Shown here: positions 63,983 through 64,000 of the stretch, piece by piece
Numbering within the stretch: the first letter of the stretch is position 1
Layout of the letters: each line of letters starts with the position of its first letter
Assembly (NCBI GenBank): GCA_016712595.1
Contig: JADJQT010000004.1
Span: 1 to 64,000, forward strand
DNA length: 64,000 nt
Source of the DNA: Rhodospirillales bacterium
GTDB lineage: Bacteria > Pseudomonadota > Alphaproteobacteria > Rhodospirillales > Defluviicoccaceae
Reading direction: 5' to 3'
Made by a program: the position numbers and the translations under genes
Notes under the pieces: model-generated
Databases searched by the model: none
Told to the model about the DNA's origin: nothing
The model's input: only the letters and a program-made list of their open reading frames with translations

Positions 63983-64000
63983 GGGGGCGGGCACCGATGG

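Overview
The window is a GC-rich stretch (roughly two thirds G+C by eye) of a conjugative plasmid or chromid from an alphaproteobacterium. Three things point there: a RepC-type replication initiator, a ParA/ParB pair with palindromic parS-like sites, and a complete P-type (Trb-like) type IV secretion and mobilisation set with a MobA/MobL-type relaxase. The TPR-repeat CHAT protein and the style of the integrases and IS elements would suit a Rhodospirillales-like host, but that is inference. No tRNA or rRNA gene was seen.

Layout. 1-3553: the 3' part of a CHAT protease / STAND NTPase / TPR protein with ten almost identical 144-bp repeats. 3.6-7.8 kb: broken serine recombinase and HNH genes, an IS6 element, and an A/T-rich SDH-type serine protease gene. 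7.8-11.3 kb: a minus-strand four-gene unit consisting of a serine recombinase and a three-component ABC (ABC-3C-like) conflict system. 11.4-15.2 kb: a tyrosine integrase cut off at its 3' end and fused to a frameshifted TrlF-type PHP-ATPase. 15.5-24.4 kb: IS5, an A/T-rich HEXXH metallopeptidase gene, and a Tn3-family transposon whose recombinase gene is split by an IS21 element. 24.6-32.2 kb: an unusual enzyme set (PLP aminotransferase, ATP-grasp ligase, membrane desaturase, 2-hydroxyacid dehydrogenase, glycosyltransferase) with an IS630 copy in its divergent promoter region. 32.3-36.5 kb: nested and truncated IS3, IS630 and IS6 copies plus scars of ardC and an integrase. 36.9-43.5 kb: parA-parB, then recD2, a secreted nuclease and repC, with a possible counter-transcribed RNA antisense to the repC leader. 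43.6-60.3 kb: conjugation genes. On the minus strand these run trbF, trbG, trbI, traF, a cell wall hydrolase, traK, traL, a membrane protein, the relaxase, traG/virD4 and trbB. On the plus strand they run trbC, trbD, trbE, trbJ, a trbK-like gene and trbL. An oriT-like repeat block lies beside traK. 60.3-64 kb: a second IS21 between two truncated genes, a dispersed repeat box, and a small gene of a type I associate with CHAT/NACHT proteins.

How it works together. RepC replicates and ParA/ParB segregate the replicon. The relaxase with TraK, TraL and the candidate oriT would process DNA, TraG and TrbB/TrbE would power transfer, and TrbC-L/TraF would build the channel and pilus. The cargo is a layered set of conflict-type genes (CHAT-STAND-TPR, ABC-3C, TrlF, SDH protease, ArdC scar) plus the enzyme cluster.

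Caution. Well over a dozen genes carry a change of reading frame, usually explained by one missing or extra base and sometimes in a homopolymer. Real decay among many IS elements and residual sequencing error cannot be told apart from the sequence alone. Such genes are listed as pseudogenes here although some may be intact in the organism.
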